Source: Syntrophopropionicum propionicicum_A | Lineage (GTDB): Bacteria > Bacillota > Desulfotomaculia > Desulfotomaculales > Pelotomaculaceae | DNA: 64,000 nt | NCBI RefSeq assembly: GCF_048984525.1 | Contig: NZ_JBMGJC010000011.1 | Location: forward strand, 1-64,000 | Direction of reading: 5' to 3' | In this document: in pieces, positions 1 to 8,458 of the stretch | How positions within the stretch are numbered: the first letter of the stretch is position 1 | How the letters are laid out: each line of letters opens with the position of its first letter | Made by a program: the position numbers and the translations under genes | Notes under the pieces: model-generated | Databases searched by the model: none | What the model saw: only the letters and a program-made list of their open reading frames with translations | Told to the model about the DNA's origin: nothing

Positions 1-124
1 CGAGATGAGGTTTCCCATAGCATAAGCTAGTAAGACCCCTGGAAGACTACCAGGTAGATAGGCCGGGAGTGTAAGCTTAGCAATGAGTTCAGCTGACCGG
101 TACTAATAGGTCGAGGGCTTGACC
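1..124 (+). rRNA. rrl: 23S rRNA, 3' end (partial)
   Basis: The sequence opens inside a 23S rRNA gene. The final 23S segment, including the conserved stretch GACCGGTACTAATAGGTCGA near position 97, is recognisable and ends near the GACC at about 121-124. The exact end is not determinable by eye. The gene runs off the left edge, and a 5S gene follows about 65 bases later, so this is the tail of an rRNA operon. Confidence 0.9.
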
Positions 125-189
125 TAAATTCAAATATCTTGTTCAAATATGCTGTCCAGTTTTGAGAGAATAAAAAAGATAATAAGTTT

Positions 190-305
190 TCTAGTGGTGA
201 TAGCGAAGAGGGTACACCCGTTCCCATCCCGAACACGGCAGTTAAGCTCTTCAGCGCCGATGGTACTTGGGACGTTGGTCCCTGGGAGAGTAGGACGCCG
301 CTAGA
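190..305 (+). rRNA. rrf: 5S rRNA
   Basis: About 116 nt. The ends CTAGTGGTGATAGCG and ACGCCGCTAG pair as helix I, and the internal CCCATCCCGAACACGGCAGT and TGGGAGAGTAGGACG blocks are typical 5S signatures. It is the last gene of the rRNA operon and is followed 10 nt later by a terminator. Confidence 0.95.
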
Positions 306-314
306 GAAATTTTA

Positions 315-350
315 AAAAACCCTCCGGTTGACAACAACCGGAGGGTTTTT
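315..350 (+). terminator. Intrinsic terminator of the rRNA operon
   Basis: A perfect inverted repeat (AACCCTCCGGTTG / CAACCGGAGGGTT, loop ACAA) is flanked by A and T runs. It lies immediately after 5S rRNA and ends in TTTTT. Confidence 0.93.
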
Positions 351-371
351 ACATCGGTCGTTTAATAAAAT

Positions 372-389
372 CTTAAGGTTCTGATAAGG
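372..389 (+). promoter_or_regulatory. Putative OmpR-type operator upstream of the vanR-like gene
   Basis: Two hexamers, TTAAGG (373-378) and ATAAGG (384-389), form a direct repeat with 11-bp period inside CTTAAGGTTCTGATAAGG. The same arrangement occurs upstream of the D,D-carboxypeptidase gene at 2297-2314. Tandem half-sites one helical turn apart are characteristic of OmpR/VanR-class regulators. A TATAAT at 421-426 without a good -35 box suggests activator dependence. Binding by the adjacent VanR-like protein is inferred. Confidence 0.5.
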
Positions 390-466
390 AAAAAGGCACG
401 AAATGATTTTTTATTAGCAGTATAATATTTATGAGTTATTATGCTTAATAAAAGGAAGGAATGCCT

Positions 467-1165
467 ATGGCTGCAAATATTATGATAGTTGATGATGAAC
501 AAGCTATTGCGGACCTGGTGGAGGTTTATCTTATAAATGAGAATTACAAGGTTTTTAAGTTCTATAATGGCCGGGACGCTCTTAATTGCATAAATAATGA
601 AAGGATAGATCTCGCTGTTTTGGATGTAATGCTTCCCGATATAAATGGTTTTTCAATCTGTCAGAGTATCCGGGAAAAACATAATTTTCCGGTAATCATG
701 CTAACAGCCAAGGAGGAAGAAATAGATAAGATCACAGGGCTTACATTAGGTGCCGACGACTATATTACAAAGCCTTTTCGGCCGTTAGAGCTGGTTGCCA
801 GGGTAAAGGCGCAGCTTCGGCGGTTTACCAAATACAATTCTATGGAGCCGGCCAAAGAAGAACGGCTGATTGCCTTTTCCGGTCTGGTCCTGGACATGGA
901 CACACATGAATGTATGTTGAATGAGAAGAAAATATCGCTTACTCCTACAGAGTTTTCAATTCTTTGGGTCTTGTGTTCAAATCGGGGACGGGTAGTCAGC
1001 TCCGAAGAGTTATTTCAAGAAGTTTGGGGCGATAAATACTTTAGCAACAGCAACAATACGGTAATGGTCCATATCCGGCATTTACGTGAAAAAATGCATG
1101 ATTCAGCTGAACATCCAAAATATATCAAGACTGTGTGGGGAGTTGGCTATAAAATTGAACGATGA
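467..1165 (+). CDS. VanR-like OmpR-family response regulator
   Basis: DNA-binding response regulator of a two-component system. The receiver domain (about residues 1-120) carries the acidic pair DDE near the N terminus, the phospho-acceptor Asp in VLDVMLPD and the Lys in TKPF. The C-terminal winged helix (about 135-232) ends in VWGVGYKIER, as in VanR. I chose ATG 467 rather than the upstream ATG 461 because the Shine-Dalgarno AAGGAAGG (452-459) is correctly spaced only for 467, and because this start puts the phospho-acceptor at Asp53, its number in VanR. The gene overlaps the kinase gene by 23 bases. The likely targets are its own promoter and the downstream carboxypeptidase gene, which share a direct-repeat operator. 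Confidence 0.9.
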   Translation: MAANIMIVDDEQAIADLVEVYLINENYKVFKFYNGRDALNCINNERIDLAVLDVMLPDINGFSICQSIREKHNFPVIMLTAKEEEIDKITGLTLGADDYITKPFRPLELVARVKAQLRRFTKYNSMEPAKEERLIAFSGLVLDMDTHECMLNEKKISLTPTEFSILWVLCSNRGRVVSSEELFQEVWGDKYFSNSNNTVMVHIRHLREKMHDSAEHPKYIKTVWGVGYKIER

Positions 1166-2285
1166 TTTTTCTAAATTAAAAAGAAAGATATTTTTACAGG
1201 TGGTACTAATCGCTATAGCAGCACCCCTGCTTGGCGTGATCATTCAACGTCTTCTGATTGATGGTCTTTTTCAGGCTTCCTTTGCAGAAAGTATCGTTCA
1301 GTTTTTTCAAAATACATTTAACATGTCGTATTACGAAGCGTTGAATATATATCAGCAGTTGTTCCGCAACAATAAATCCTGGTGGCTGGCCGGTGGCTTA
1401 TTCCTCTTGCTGTTGCTGATTTTTTACTTTGCGCTTTCACGGATGACGAAATACTTTAATGAAGTTAGTACGGGCCTGGAACTGCTTGTTGAAGAATCCA
1501 ACGGCGAGGTTATATTATCCCCGGAAATGGACTTTATGGCGGCGAAGTTGAATAAGATAAAAAGCATTTTGCAAAAACGGGAAAGGGACGCCAAGGAAGC
1601 GGAACAGAGAAAAAACGATTTGGTCGTTTATCTGGCCCATGATATCAAAACGCCGCTGACTTCCGTGATCGGCTATCTGAGCCTCTTGGATGAAGCGCCG
1701 GATATGCCTCAAGAGCAAAAAGCAAAGTATGTCGGAATAACTCTAGAAAAGGCCTACCGGTTGGAGCAGCTTATTAATGAATTTTTTGAAATCACAAGAT
1801 TCAATCTGCAGACTATCGTTTTGAATAAGGAAAAGATCAATTTACTGTTCATGCTTCAGCAGATGGCAGACGAATTCTATCCAATGCTGACGCCGCAAGA
1901 AAAACAAGTGGCTGTCAATGCCCCGGATGACCTCTCCTTGTGGGGAGATGCGGACAAGCTGGCCCGTGTGTTTAATAACATCCTGAAAAATGCCATAACC
2001 TATAGCTATCAAAACAGCGTCATCGACATTTCTGCAGTACAGCAGGAGGGAAATGTCGTTATTACTTTTACCAACCAGGGCAACCCCATCCCGCTGCAAA
2101 AGCTAAATACAATCTTTGAAAAATTTTACCGTTTGGATTACTCCCGTTCCAGCGATACAGGCGGTGCAGGATTAGGCCTGGCCATCGCTAAAGAAATCGT
2201 CACAGCGCACAGCGGTACGATCAAAGTACAAAGCACCAGGGAACATACCGTGTTTACTGTGACCCTTCCAAGTTCAGATGCCTAA
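1143..2285 (+). CDS. VanS-like sensor histidine kinase
   Basis: Membrane sensor kinase partnered with the preceding response regulator. Two N-terminal membrane segments (roughly residues 15-35 and 75-95) flank an extracytoplasmic stretch. The dimerisation/phosphoacceptor segment is YLAHDIKTPLTS with His at about residue 166, close to VanS His164. The ATP-binding domain shows the N box (FNNILKNA), F box (EKFYRLD) and G box (GGAGLGLAIAKE). From recall, similarity to enterococcal VanS is high throughout the cytoplasmic half. There is no ATG in the right place. TTG 1143 starts LAIKL, matching the VanS N terminus, and it overlaps the vanR-like stop exactly as in vanRS operons. What it senses is unknown; cell-wall stress or glycopeptides are inferred from homology. 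Confidence 0.88.
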   Translation: MAIKLNDDFSKLKRKIFLQVVLIAIAAPLLGVIIQRLLIDGLFQASFAESIVQFFQNTFNMSYYEALNIYQQLFRNNKSWWLAGGLFLLLLLIFYFALSRMTKYFNEVSTGLELLVEESNGEVILSPEMDFMAAKLNKIKSILQKRERDAKEAEQRKNDLVVYLAHDIKTPLTSVIGYLSLLDEAPDMPQEQKAKYVGITLEKAYRLEQLINEFFEITRFNLQTIVLNKEKINLLFMLQQMADEFYPMLTPQEKQVAVNAPDDLSLWGDADKLARVFNNILKNAITYSYQNSVIDISAVQQEGNVVITFTNQGNPIPLQKLNTIFEKFYRLDYSRSSDTGGAGLGLAIAKEIVTAHSGTIKVQSTREHTVFTVTLPSSDA

Positions 2286-2296
2286 AATAAGAAAAA

Positions 2297-2314
2297 CTTA
2301 AGAATTTCATAAGC
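2297..2314 (+). promoter_or_regulatory. Putative operator upstream of the D,D-carboxypeptidase gene
   Basis: CTTAAGAATTTCATAAGC repeats the layout found at 372-389: TTAAGA and ATAAGC hexamers 11 bp apart. The two sites agree at CTTAAG, T, T and ATAAG. The shared site suggests one regulator, most simply the VanR-like protein, controls both transcription units. Confidence 0.5.
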
Positions 2315-2382
2315 TGGAATTCCAACATAGCTCTTTGTTCTGTGGTTGAATAAATTCACTACAGAATAAGGAGCTGTTTATT

Positions 2383-3369
2383 ATGGGACAACAAACAAAA
2401 AAGATAAAACCAAAAGTACGAATGTTATTGGTATACCTGTTGATGACTGTTATTACTGTCATCGCTTACAAAGCCTTTATTATACCCGGAGGCCGGTATT
2501 TATTTGTCAATAACAGTGACGGTAAAAGCGCGGCGGCGCCCCCGTTAATGATAACACCCGAATCCTCCGCTCCTATATCTTCCACCCGTTTGTACAGTCC
2601 CCATGCAATTCTAATCCGTTTAAATGATCACACCATCCTAATGCAGAAAAAGAGCGAAGAAATAATTTATCCTGCCTCTTTGACCAAATTGATGACAGCA
2701 ATTGTTGCCATAGAGCATCTGCCAAATTTGCAGGAGAGAGTGACACTTCCCAGTGCTATGTTTCAGGAGCTGTACAGAACAGATGCTACAATGGCCGGTT
2801 TTCACCCGGATGAGAAGGTCAGGGCAATTGATTTGCTATACGGGGCAATGCTGCCAAGCGGCGCGGAATGCTGTGTTGGGCTCGCCGTACAGATTGCTGG
2901 TTCAGAGCAAAACTTTGTAAAACTAATGAATCAAAAGGCAGCAGATCTTGGTATGAATAGCACTTTTTTTGACAATACCACCGGACTTCACGATGAAAAC
3001 CATTACTCAACAGTTAAAGATATGGCTGTACTCCTTATTTACGCACTGCAGAATGATGCATTCCGTCAAATTTTCACATCTTTTTGCCATACCACTCAGC
3101 CCACGAATAAGCACCCAGACGGGATAACCTTTTACAGTACTATGTTCGAAAATCTCAACGACCCGAGGATTAGCGGCGGCAAAATTTTAGGAGGAAAAAC
3201 CGGATATACCGATAAGGCTGGTTTGTGTCTTGCAAGTCTCGCTAAAGAAGGCGGGGAAGAATATGTTCTGGTTACAGCCGGCGCGAAAGGAAACCACAAA
3301 TCAGAGCAATACAATATTACCGACGCATTAGCAGTGTACAACAGCCTGGGTAAAGAGGGGAGGCATTAA
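2383..3369 (+). CDS. Serine-type D-alanyl-D-alanine carboxypeptidase (VanYD/DacA-like)
   Basis: Membrane-anchored penicillin-binding protein of the low-molecular-weight D,D-carboxypeptidase family, expected to remove the terminal D-Ala from peptidoglycan stem peptides outside the cell. A single N-terminal anchor (about residues 14-34) is followed by the peptidase S11 domain with nucleophile motif SLTK (Ser99, Lys102), SGA in LPSGAE near residue 160, and KTG (Lys272). A DacA-type C-terminal beta domain and amphipathic anchor are absent; the 328 residues end shortly after the catalytic domain. It follows the vanRS-like pair, as the serine-type VanYD follows vanRS in vanD clusters, but no vanH, ligase or vanX gene is present. 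Strong SD AAGGAG before ATG. Confidence 0.85.
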   Translation: MGQQTKKIKPKVRMLLVYLLMTVITVIAYKAFIIPGGRYLFVNNSDGKSAAAPPLMITPESSAPISSTRLYSPHAILIRLNDHTILMQKKSEEIIYPASLTKLMTAIVAIEHLPNLQERVTLPSAMFQELYRTDATMAGFHPDEKVRAIDLLYGAMLPSGAECCVGLAVQIAGSEQNFVKLMNQKAADLGMNSTFFDNTTGLHDENHYSTVKDMAVLLIYALQNDAFRQIFTSFCHTTQPTNKHPDGITFYSTMFENLNDPRISGGKILGGKTGYTDKAGLCLASLAKEGGEEYVLVTAGAKGNHKSEQYNITDALAVYNSLGKEGRH

Positions 3370-3475
3370 CTTACTGCTTTGCCATATTAAGTGTAAACCA
3401 TCAAATCAAACAGCGGTTGCGTTTAACTTGTCAATTTAGGGAATAATAAATAGGTCTCCAATATTTCTTTATCCC

Positions 3476-3504
3476 TTGACTTGAACTGTCAGCCGTAGTA
3501 TATT
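3476..3504 (+). promoter_or_regulatory. Promoter of tRNA-Asn
   Basis: TTGACT (3476-3481), 17-bp spacer and TATATT (3499-3504), ending 23 bases before the tRNA. It fits the sigma-A consensus well. Confidence 0.7.
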
Positions 3505-3527
3505 TGTATACGTTACAATACCGATGT

Positions 3528-3602
3528 TCCTCGATAGCTCAACGGTAGAGCAACCGGCTGTTAACCGGTAGGTTGTAGGTTCGAATCCTACTCGGGGAGC
3601 CA
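3528..3602 (+). tRNA. tRNA-Asn (GTT)
   Basis: Complete 75-nt cloverleaf: acceptor TCCTCGA pairs with TCGGGGA (one G-T pair), D stem AGCTC, anticodon GTT at 3560-3562 within CTGTTAA, T arm GGTTCGAATCC and an encoded CCA end. It has its own promoter and terminator and is therefore monocistronic. Confidence 0.97.
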
Positions 3603-3612
3603 TTATTTTTAA

Positions 3613-3637
3613 AAAAACCGCGCTGCTGCGCGGTTTT
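3613..3637 (+). terminator. Terminator after tRNA-Asn
   Basis: AAAAACCGCGC / GCGCGGTTTTT with a four-base TGCT loop, followed by a T-rich stretch. A strong intrinsic terminator just after the tRNA CCA. Confidence 0.93.
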
Positions 3638-3689
3638 TGTTTTTGTTGTTTTTGAACAGCCCGCACAGGGAAGAATAGATAAAAAAGTA

Positions 3690-3742
3690 TTGAAAATATT
3701 TGTGTTTCCATTATAATATAGTTAAAGTCAGTAAAAGTCAAA
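3690..3742 (+). promoter_or_regulatory. ctsR operon promoter with overlapping CtsR operator
   Basis: TTGAAA (3690-3695), 16-bp spacer and TATAAT (3712-3717) form the promoter. Across the expected transcription start lies a heptad repeat, AGTCAGT (3726-3732), AAA and AGTCAAA (3736-3742). This matches the published CtsR box (A/G)GTCAAA-NAN-(A/G)GTCAAA with a perfect second half and two mismatches in the first. It implies autorepression of ctsR-mcsA-mcsB-clpC relieved by heat or protein stress. Confidence 0.8.
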
Positions 3743-3754
3743 GGATTTGATTTT

Positions 3755-4216
3755 ATGAACAACATTTCGGATTTAATTGAGAGTTATTTAAAGCAGCTAC
3801 TGTCTGAAAGCAGCCGTGAATTTGTTGAAGTCCAGCGCAGTGACCTGGCCATGCGGTTTAGCTGTGTCCCTTCCCAGATTAATTATGTGCTGACCACACG
3901 GTTTTCCGCGGGCCATGGTTATGTTGTGGAAAGCAGGAGGGGAAGCGGCGGGTATATCAGGATAGTCAAGGTGCCTCTTGACCAAAAAGCTGATTTGGTC
4001 CTTGACCTGTGCGATATAATAGGCGACTCAATTTCACAGGCTGATGCTGACGGTGTAATCGGCCGCCTGCTTGAAGAAAAGTATATATCACTGCGTGAGG
4101 CCAGGCTCATGTCTGCCGCGGTAGACGGAAACATATTAAGGCTTAGCATGCCCGTGCGGGACAGGTTGAGGGCACTCCTGCTGAAGGCCATGATAACATC
4201 CATCCTGCGCGGTTAA
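3755..4216 (+). CDS. ctsR: CtsR, transcriptional repressor of class III stress genes
   Basis: DNA-binding repressor of clp genes, 153 residues as expected. The N-terminal winged helix contains the DNA-contacting glycine-rich wing (ESRRGSGGYIRI, about residues 60-72), preceded by the CVPSQINYVL recognition region. The C-terminal domain is the dimerisation part that McsB is known to act on. First gene of a four-gene operon with a CtsR operator immediately upstream. SD AAAGGA with 9-base spacing. Confidence 0.95.
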   Translation: MNNISDLIESYLKQLLSESSREFVEVQRSDLAMRFSCVPSQINYVLTTRFSAGHGYVVESRRGSGGYIRIVKVPLDQKADLVLDLCDIIGDSISQADADGVIGRLLEEKYISLREARLMSAAVDGNILRLSMPVRDRLRALLLKAMITSILRG

Positions 4217-4262
4217 AAAACTGCCGGTTACCAAGAGTTTTTTTGAAAGGAGATTAATTTTT

Positions 4263-4787
4263 ATGTTGTGCGAAAAATGCAGCCAACGGCCTGCGACGGT
4301 GCATGTGGCTGAGATTATAAATGGTCAGAAACAGGAAACCCACCTGTGTGAAATATGCGCCAAGGAAATTCAAATACATGGATTTGGGTTTTTCCCGCAG
4401 ATGAATTTGAATAATTTTTTAGCCGGTCTCTTAAATTACGATTTTAACAGCAGCTATAATCAAAGCGAAGCTGCCAGTGTTATTTGTGAAAAATGCGGAG
4501 TTAGCGAGGAAGAGTTCGCCAAGAAGGGCCTTTTGGGCTGCGGCGACTGCTACCCTAACTACGAGGAAAAGATAATGCCGCTCTTGCGCAGGATTCACGG
4601 CAACACGCGCCATATCGGCAAGGTCCCGGAACGCAAGGGCGGCCGGGCCAGGTTGGTTAAAGAAATCGAGGTTATGAAGAGACAGCTCAAGGAAGCTGTT
4701 GGCCGCGAAGAATTTGAACACGCGGCTCAGCTTCGCGATACCATCCGCAAGCTGGAGAAAAATCTTGAAGAAGGGGGTGAGGGATAG
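4263..4787 (+). CDS. mcsA: McsA, activator of protein-arginine kinase
   Basis: Zinc-binding, UVR-motif protein that activates McsB. The N-terminal two thirds hold CxxC pairs (C3/C6, C29/C32, CEKC near residue 78 and CGDC near 98) forming zinc-finger-like modules. The C terminus is a UVR coiled coil (LKEAVGREEFEHAAQLRD, about residues 140-160) like that in UvrB and ClpC. 174 residues. The stop TAG is directly followed by the McsB ATG, indicating translational coupling. Confidence 0.92.
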   Translation: MLCEKCSQRPATVHVAEIINGQKQETHLCEICAKEIQIHGFGFFPQMNLNNFLAGLLNYDFNSSYNQSEAASVICEKCGVSEEEFAKKGLLGCGDCYPNYEEKIMPLLRRIHGNTRHIGKVPERKGGRARLVKEIEVMKRQLKEAVGREEFEHAAQLRDTIRKLEKNLEEGGEG

Positions 4788-5849
4788 ATGCCGGTTAACG
4801 ATAAAGCCAGCAGCGCCAACAGCCGCTGGATGGACTCCGACGGGCCGGACGCGAGCATTGTCATCAGCAGCCGGGTAAGAGTGGCAAGGAACCTTGCAGG
4901 CATACCCTTCCCCCACCTTTTAGATCCGGAAAAGTCGATGGAAGTTGTTAATGAGGTTAAGGCAGCGTTGGAAAACAAGGATGCCTCAGACCTAATTGGC
5001 AACCTGGAATTAAGCCTGCTCAATGATATACCGCCGCTCGAAAGACAGATACTGGTGGATAAACACCTGATCAGCCCCGATCTTTTAAACAACTTTCAGT
5101 TTAAAGCGGTGGCAATAAGGGACGATGAAGCTGTCAGCGTAATGATAAACGAGGAGGACCACCTGCGCATCCAGTGCCTTCTTTCCGGCCTGCGGCTGAA
5201 AGAAGCCTGGGCGATTGCCGACAAGGTAGACGACGGGCTGGAAAGGACGCTTGACTACGCCTTCTCCGAAAAAATCGGTTATCTTACCTCATGTCCTACC
5301 AATGCCGGGACCGGCTTGCGCGCTTCAGTCATGCTCCACCTGACCGGGTTGAAAATAACAAACCAGCTGGGCGGTGTTTTTAACGCCATCAGCAAGCTGG
5401 GGCTGACGGTGCGCGGTCTTTACGGAGAGGGTACGGAAGCTATGGGGGATCTATTTCAAATATCAAACCAGATCACTTTAGGACAGTCGGAGGAGGAAAT
5501 AATAAACAACCTTATTTCCATCACCAGGCAGATTTTAGCCCAGGAACAAGCGTCCCGCCAGGTTTTATACAGGGAGAGGCGCGGGGTTATCGAAGATCGT
5601 GTTTACCGGGCCTACGGCATTTTAAGCCATGCCCGGATCCTGACCTTGGAGGAGACGATGCGGATGTTATCCGACCTGAGGCTGGGGGGCGAGTTAAAAA
5701 TAATTTCCGGGGTACAGGACAAACTTTTAAATGAGTTGATGGTAAAGATCAGGCCGGCTTTTTTATTTAAAACCGCCGGGCGGGAGTTGTTAAAGAGCCA
5801 GTTGGATGCCGCCAGGGCCGATCTGATAAGAAAAGAGTTTGGAAATTGA
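4788..5849 (+). CDS. mcsB: McsB, protein-arginine kinase
   Basis: ATP:guanido phosphotransferase-family kinase that phosphorylates arginines on CtsR and on misfolded proteins, marking them for ClpC-ClpP. 353 residues, usual length. Visible family signatures: SSRVRVARNLAG near the N terminus (ATP binding), SCPTNAGTGLRASVMLHL (residues about 167-185) and the C-terminal regulatory segment. The SD AGGGGGTGAGGG overlaps the end of mcsA. Its stop codon TGA (5847-5849) is also the first TGA of the heptamer repeat filling the gap to clpC. Confidence 0.94.
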   Translation: MPVNDKASSANSRWMDSDGPDASIVISSRVRVARNLAGIPFPHLLDPEKSMEVVNEVKAALENKDASDLIGNLELSLLNDIPPLERQILVDKHLISPDLLNNFQFKAVAIRDDEAVSVMINEEDHLRIQCLLSGLRLKEAWAIADKVDDGLERTLDYAFSEKIGYLTSCPTNAGTGLRASVMLHLTGLKITNQLGGVFNAISKLGLTVRGLYGEGTEAMGDLFQISNQITLGQSEEEIINNLISITRQILAQEQASRQVLYRERRGVIEDRVYRAYGILSHARILTLEETMRMLSDLRLGGELKIISGVQDKLLNELMVKIRPAFLFKTAGRELLKSQLDAARADLIRKEFGN

Positions 5850-5960
5850 GACGTGAGATATGAGACTTGAGACGTGAGAAATAAGAGGATAGTCCAAGGT
5901 TTTAAAAGACTTAAGAGGAATACCCGGATACTCACGTCCCACGACCCACGACTCACGACT
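5850..5960 (+). repeat. Inverted heptamer-arm element (GAGACGT class) between mcsB and clpC
   Basis: Left arm from 5847: degenerate 7-bp repeats GAGACGT, GAGATAT, GAGACTT, GAGACGT, GAGAAAT. Right arm 5931-5960: CTCACGT, CCCACGA, CCCACGA, CTCACGA, the reverse-complementary heptamer. A ~45-bp core containing TTAAAAGACTTAAG separates them. The right arm stops just before the clpC Shine-Dalgarno, so the element fills the whole intergenic space. Confidence 0.85.
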
Positions 5961-5978
5961 AATTTGGAGGTGTTATAT

Positions 5979-8417
5979 ATGTTTGGCAGATTTACGGAAA
6001 GGGCGCAAAAAGTATTGATGTATGCCCGGGAAGAAGCAAAAGCCGCTAATTATCCTAATATCGGGACTGAACACCTGCTCCTGGGGCTGATCCGGGAAGG
6101 AGAAAGCGCTGCGGCTAAAGTCCTTTTTACATTGGGAATAGATGCTGATAAGGTAAAAGAGGTAGTTTCACAAATGGTTGAAATGAGCAGCGAGCCGGTC
6201 CCGCCTGAACCCGCCCTTACCGCCAGGGCGAAAAAAGTGCTGGAATTATCTATGGATGAAGCCCGCCGGATGGGTAACAATTATGTCGGGCCTGAACACC
6301 TGCTGCTGGGATTAATCCGGGAAGGCGAAGGTGTCGCGGCCAGTATATTAAGCGCCACAGGCGCCGATTACCGCAGGCTGCGGACCATGGTCGCCCACTT
6401 ACAGGGGGGCCAGACTCCTCCGCCTGAGAGCCAGGCGCCGGGCCAGGCCAAAGCCAGCCCTACCCAAACCCTCGACCAGTTCGGGCGGGACCTTACCGCT
6501 ATGGCTAAAGAAGATAAGCTGGACCCCGTGGTGGGCAGGGAAAAAGAAATAGAAAGAGTTATCCAGGTACTCAGCAGGCGCACCAAGAACAACCCCGTCC
6601 TGATCGGGGAGCCCGGTGTAGGGAAGACCGCCGTAGCCGAGGGGTTGGCCCAGCGGATTACAACAGGCAACGTCCCTGAAATCCTGCTTAATAAAAAGGT
6701 GGTTACGCTGGACATGGGTACCCTGGTGGCCGGTACCAAGTACCGGGGGGAATTTGAGGAGCGCTTGAAAAAGATCATTGAAGAGATCCGCCAGGCCGGG
6801 AATATTATCATGTTTATCGATGAACTCCACACGCTGGTGGGAGCAGGTGCGGCGGAAGGGGCCATAGACGCCGCCAATATCCTGAAACCGGCCCTGGCCA
6901 GGGGTGAACTTCAGTGTATCGGCGCCACTACCCTTGATGAGTACCGCAAACATATAGAAAAGGACGCCGCCCTTGAGCGGCGCTTCCAGCCGATTACCGT
7001 GGCTGAGCCGACGGTGGAAGAGACTATCCAGATTTTGAGAGGGCTGAGGGACAGGTACGAGGCGCACCACAGGGTCAGGATTACGGACGCCGCTCTCGAT
7101 GCGGCCGCGAGGCTGTCCAGCCGCTATATCACCGACCGGTTCCTGCCGGACAAAGCTATTGACCTGATGGACGAGGCAGGCTCCAGAGTGAGGCTGCAGG
7201 CTTTTGTGGCGCCGCCCGAATTAAAAGAACTGGAAAAGAAACTGGAAGAACTGCAAAAGGAAAAAGAGGCCGCGGTAGACGGACAGGAGTTTGAAAAGGC
7301 CGCCGAACTCAGGGACCAGGAAGCAAAATTGCGGTCAGAGCTGGACGAGCGCAGGGAATCCTGGAAAAAACAGAGAACAAGCGGCGCGGAACTGGTGGTT
7401 GACGAGGATGTAATAGCCCATATTGTTTCGACCTGGACCGGGGTTCCGGTGAAGAAGCTGGCTGAAGGAGAATCAGAAAGGCTTTTGAAAATGGAAGAAG
7501 TGCTGCACCAGCGCGTGGTTGGTCAGGACGAAGCGATCCAGGCCATATCGAGGGCTATCCGCAGGGCACGGGCCGGCTTGAAAGATCCGAAACGGCCTAT
7601 CGGTTCCTTTATCTTTCTGGGCCCGACCGGCGTCGGTAAGACTGAGCTGGCGAGGACCGTGGCCGAGGTCCTTTTTGGCAGTGAGGAAGCCATGGTCAGG
7701 ATCGACATGTCCGAGTACATGGAAAAATTCGCAGTCTCCCGGCTCGTTGGCGCCCCTCCCGGTTACGTGGGTTACGACGAAGGGGGACAGCTGACCGAGG
7801 CAGTGCGGCGCAGGCCTTACACGGTGGTCCTGCTGGACGAGATTGAAAAAGCCCACCCGGATGTCTTCAATATCCTGCTGCAGGTAATGGAGGACGGCAG
7901 ACTGACAGACTCCAAGGGGCGCACAGTAGATTTCAGAAACACCGTGTTGATTATGACATCAAACGTGGGCCTGCACACTATTAAGAAGGAAGCTGTGATG
8001 GGTTTCCGGACGGGTGAACAGGAAAAGTCCAATTACGACGATATGAAGAGAAAAATAACCGATGAGCTGCGCCGGACCTTCCGGCCCGAATTCCTCAACC
8101 GGATCGATGAAACTATAGTCTTCCATGCCCTTACTCAAGAACACATTAAAGATATAGTAAGCCTGATGCTGAATGTAGTTGCCGAAAGGATGAAAGAAAA
8201 CGAGGTAGAAGTTGAAGTTACTGATGCGGTAAAGGACCTTCTGGTCAGGGAGGGGTTCGACGAGGCATACGGCGCCAGGCCGTTGCGGCGGGCTATATTG
8301 CGCCTCGTGGAAGACCGCCTGTCCGAGGAACTGCTGAGGGGAACATTCCGCCGCGGTGACCGGGTGCTGCTGGATCTGGACGAAACCGGCAATGGAACAA
8401 AAGTTGTAAAATTGTAG
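5979..8417 (+). CDS. clpC: ClpC, AAA+ unfoldase of the ClpCP protease
   Basis: Class I HSP100 ATPase of 812 residues that unfolds arginine-phosphorylated substrates for ClpP. Order: double Clp N domain (residues about 3-145, FTERAQKVL then TARAKKVLELS), first AAA+ module with Walker A GEPGVGKT (about 210-217), a middle coiled coil with a UVR motif (DGQEFEKAAELRDQE), second AAA+ module with Walker A GPTGVGKT (about 548-555), and a C-terminal D2-small domain. ATG 5979 is chosen over earlier in-frame starts because it follows TTGGAGGTG and begins MFGRFTERAQ, the family N terminus; upstream codons lie in the repeat element. Last gene of the ctsR operon. Confidence 0.97.
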   Translation: MFGRFTERAQKVLMYAREEAKAANYPNIGTEHLLLGLIREGESAAAKVLFTLGIDADKVKEVVSQMVEMSSEPVPPEPALTARAKKVLELSMDEARRMGNNYVGPEHLLLGLIREGEGVAASILSATGADYRRLRTMVAHLQGGQTPPPESQAPGQAKASPTQTLDQFGRDLTAMAKEDKLDPVVGREKEIERVIQVLSRRTKNNPVLIGEPGVGKTAVAEGLAQRITTGNVPEILLNKKVVTLDMGTLVAGTKYRGEFEERLKKIIEEIRQAGNIIMFIDELHTLVGAGAAEGAIDAANILKPALARGELQCIGATTLDEYRKHIEKDAALERRFQPITVAEPTVEETIQILRGLRDRYEAHHRVRITDAALDAAARLSSRYITDRFLPDKAIDLMDEAGSRVRLQAFVAPPELKELEKKLEELQKEKEAAVDGQEFEKAAELRDQEAKLRSELDERRESWKKQRTSGAELVVDEDVIAHIVSTWTGVPVKKLAEGESERLLKMEEVLHQRVVGQDEAIQAISRAIRRARAGLKDPKRPIGSFIFLGPTGVGKTELARTVAEVLFGSEEAMVRIDMSEYMEKFAVSRLVGAPPGYVGYDEGGQLTEAVRRRPYTVVLLDEIEKAHPDVFNILLQVMEDGRLTDSKGRTVDFRNTVLIMTSNVGLHTIKKEAVMGFRTGEQEKSNYDDMKRKITDELRRTFRPEFLNRIDETIVFHALTQEHIKDIVSLMLNVVAERMKENEVEVEVTDAVKDLLVREGFDEAYGARPLRRAILRLVEDRLSEELLRGTFRRGDRVLLDLDETGNGTKVVKL

Positions 8418-8458
8418 AGGTATATTTGCGGATACAAATTATGTCAGGTTCATTGTTT

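Noticed and set aside
467..3369. Glycopeptide-resistance cluster
   Set aside because: No vanH, D-Ala-D-Lac ligase or vanX gene is present, so resistance cannot be claimed from the regulator and carboxypeptidase alone.
4431..4916. 161-residue minus-strand frame across mcsA/mcsB
   Set aside because: Antisense to two clear genes with conserved motifs; no ribosome site and no recognised domain.
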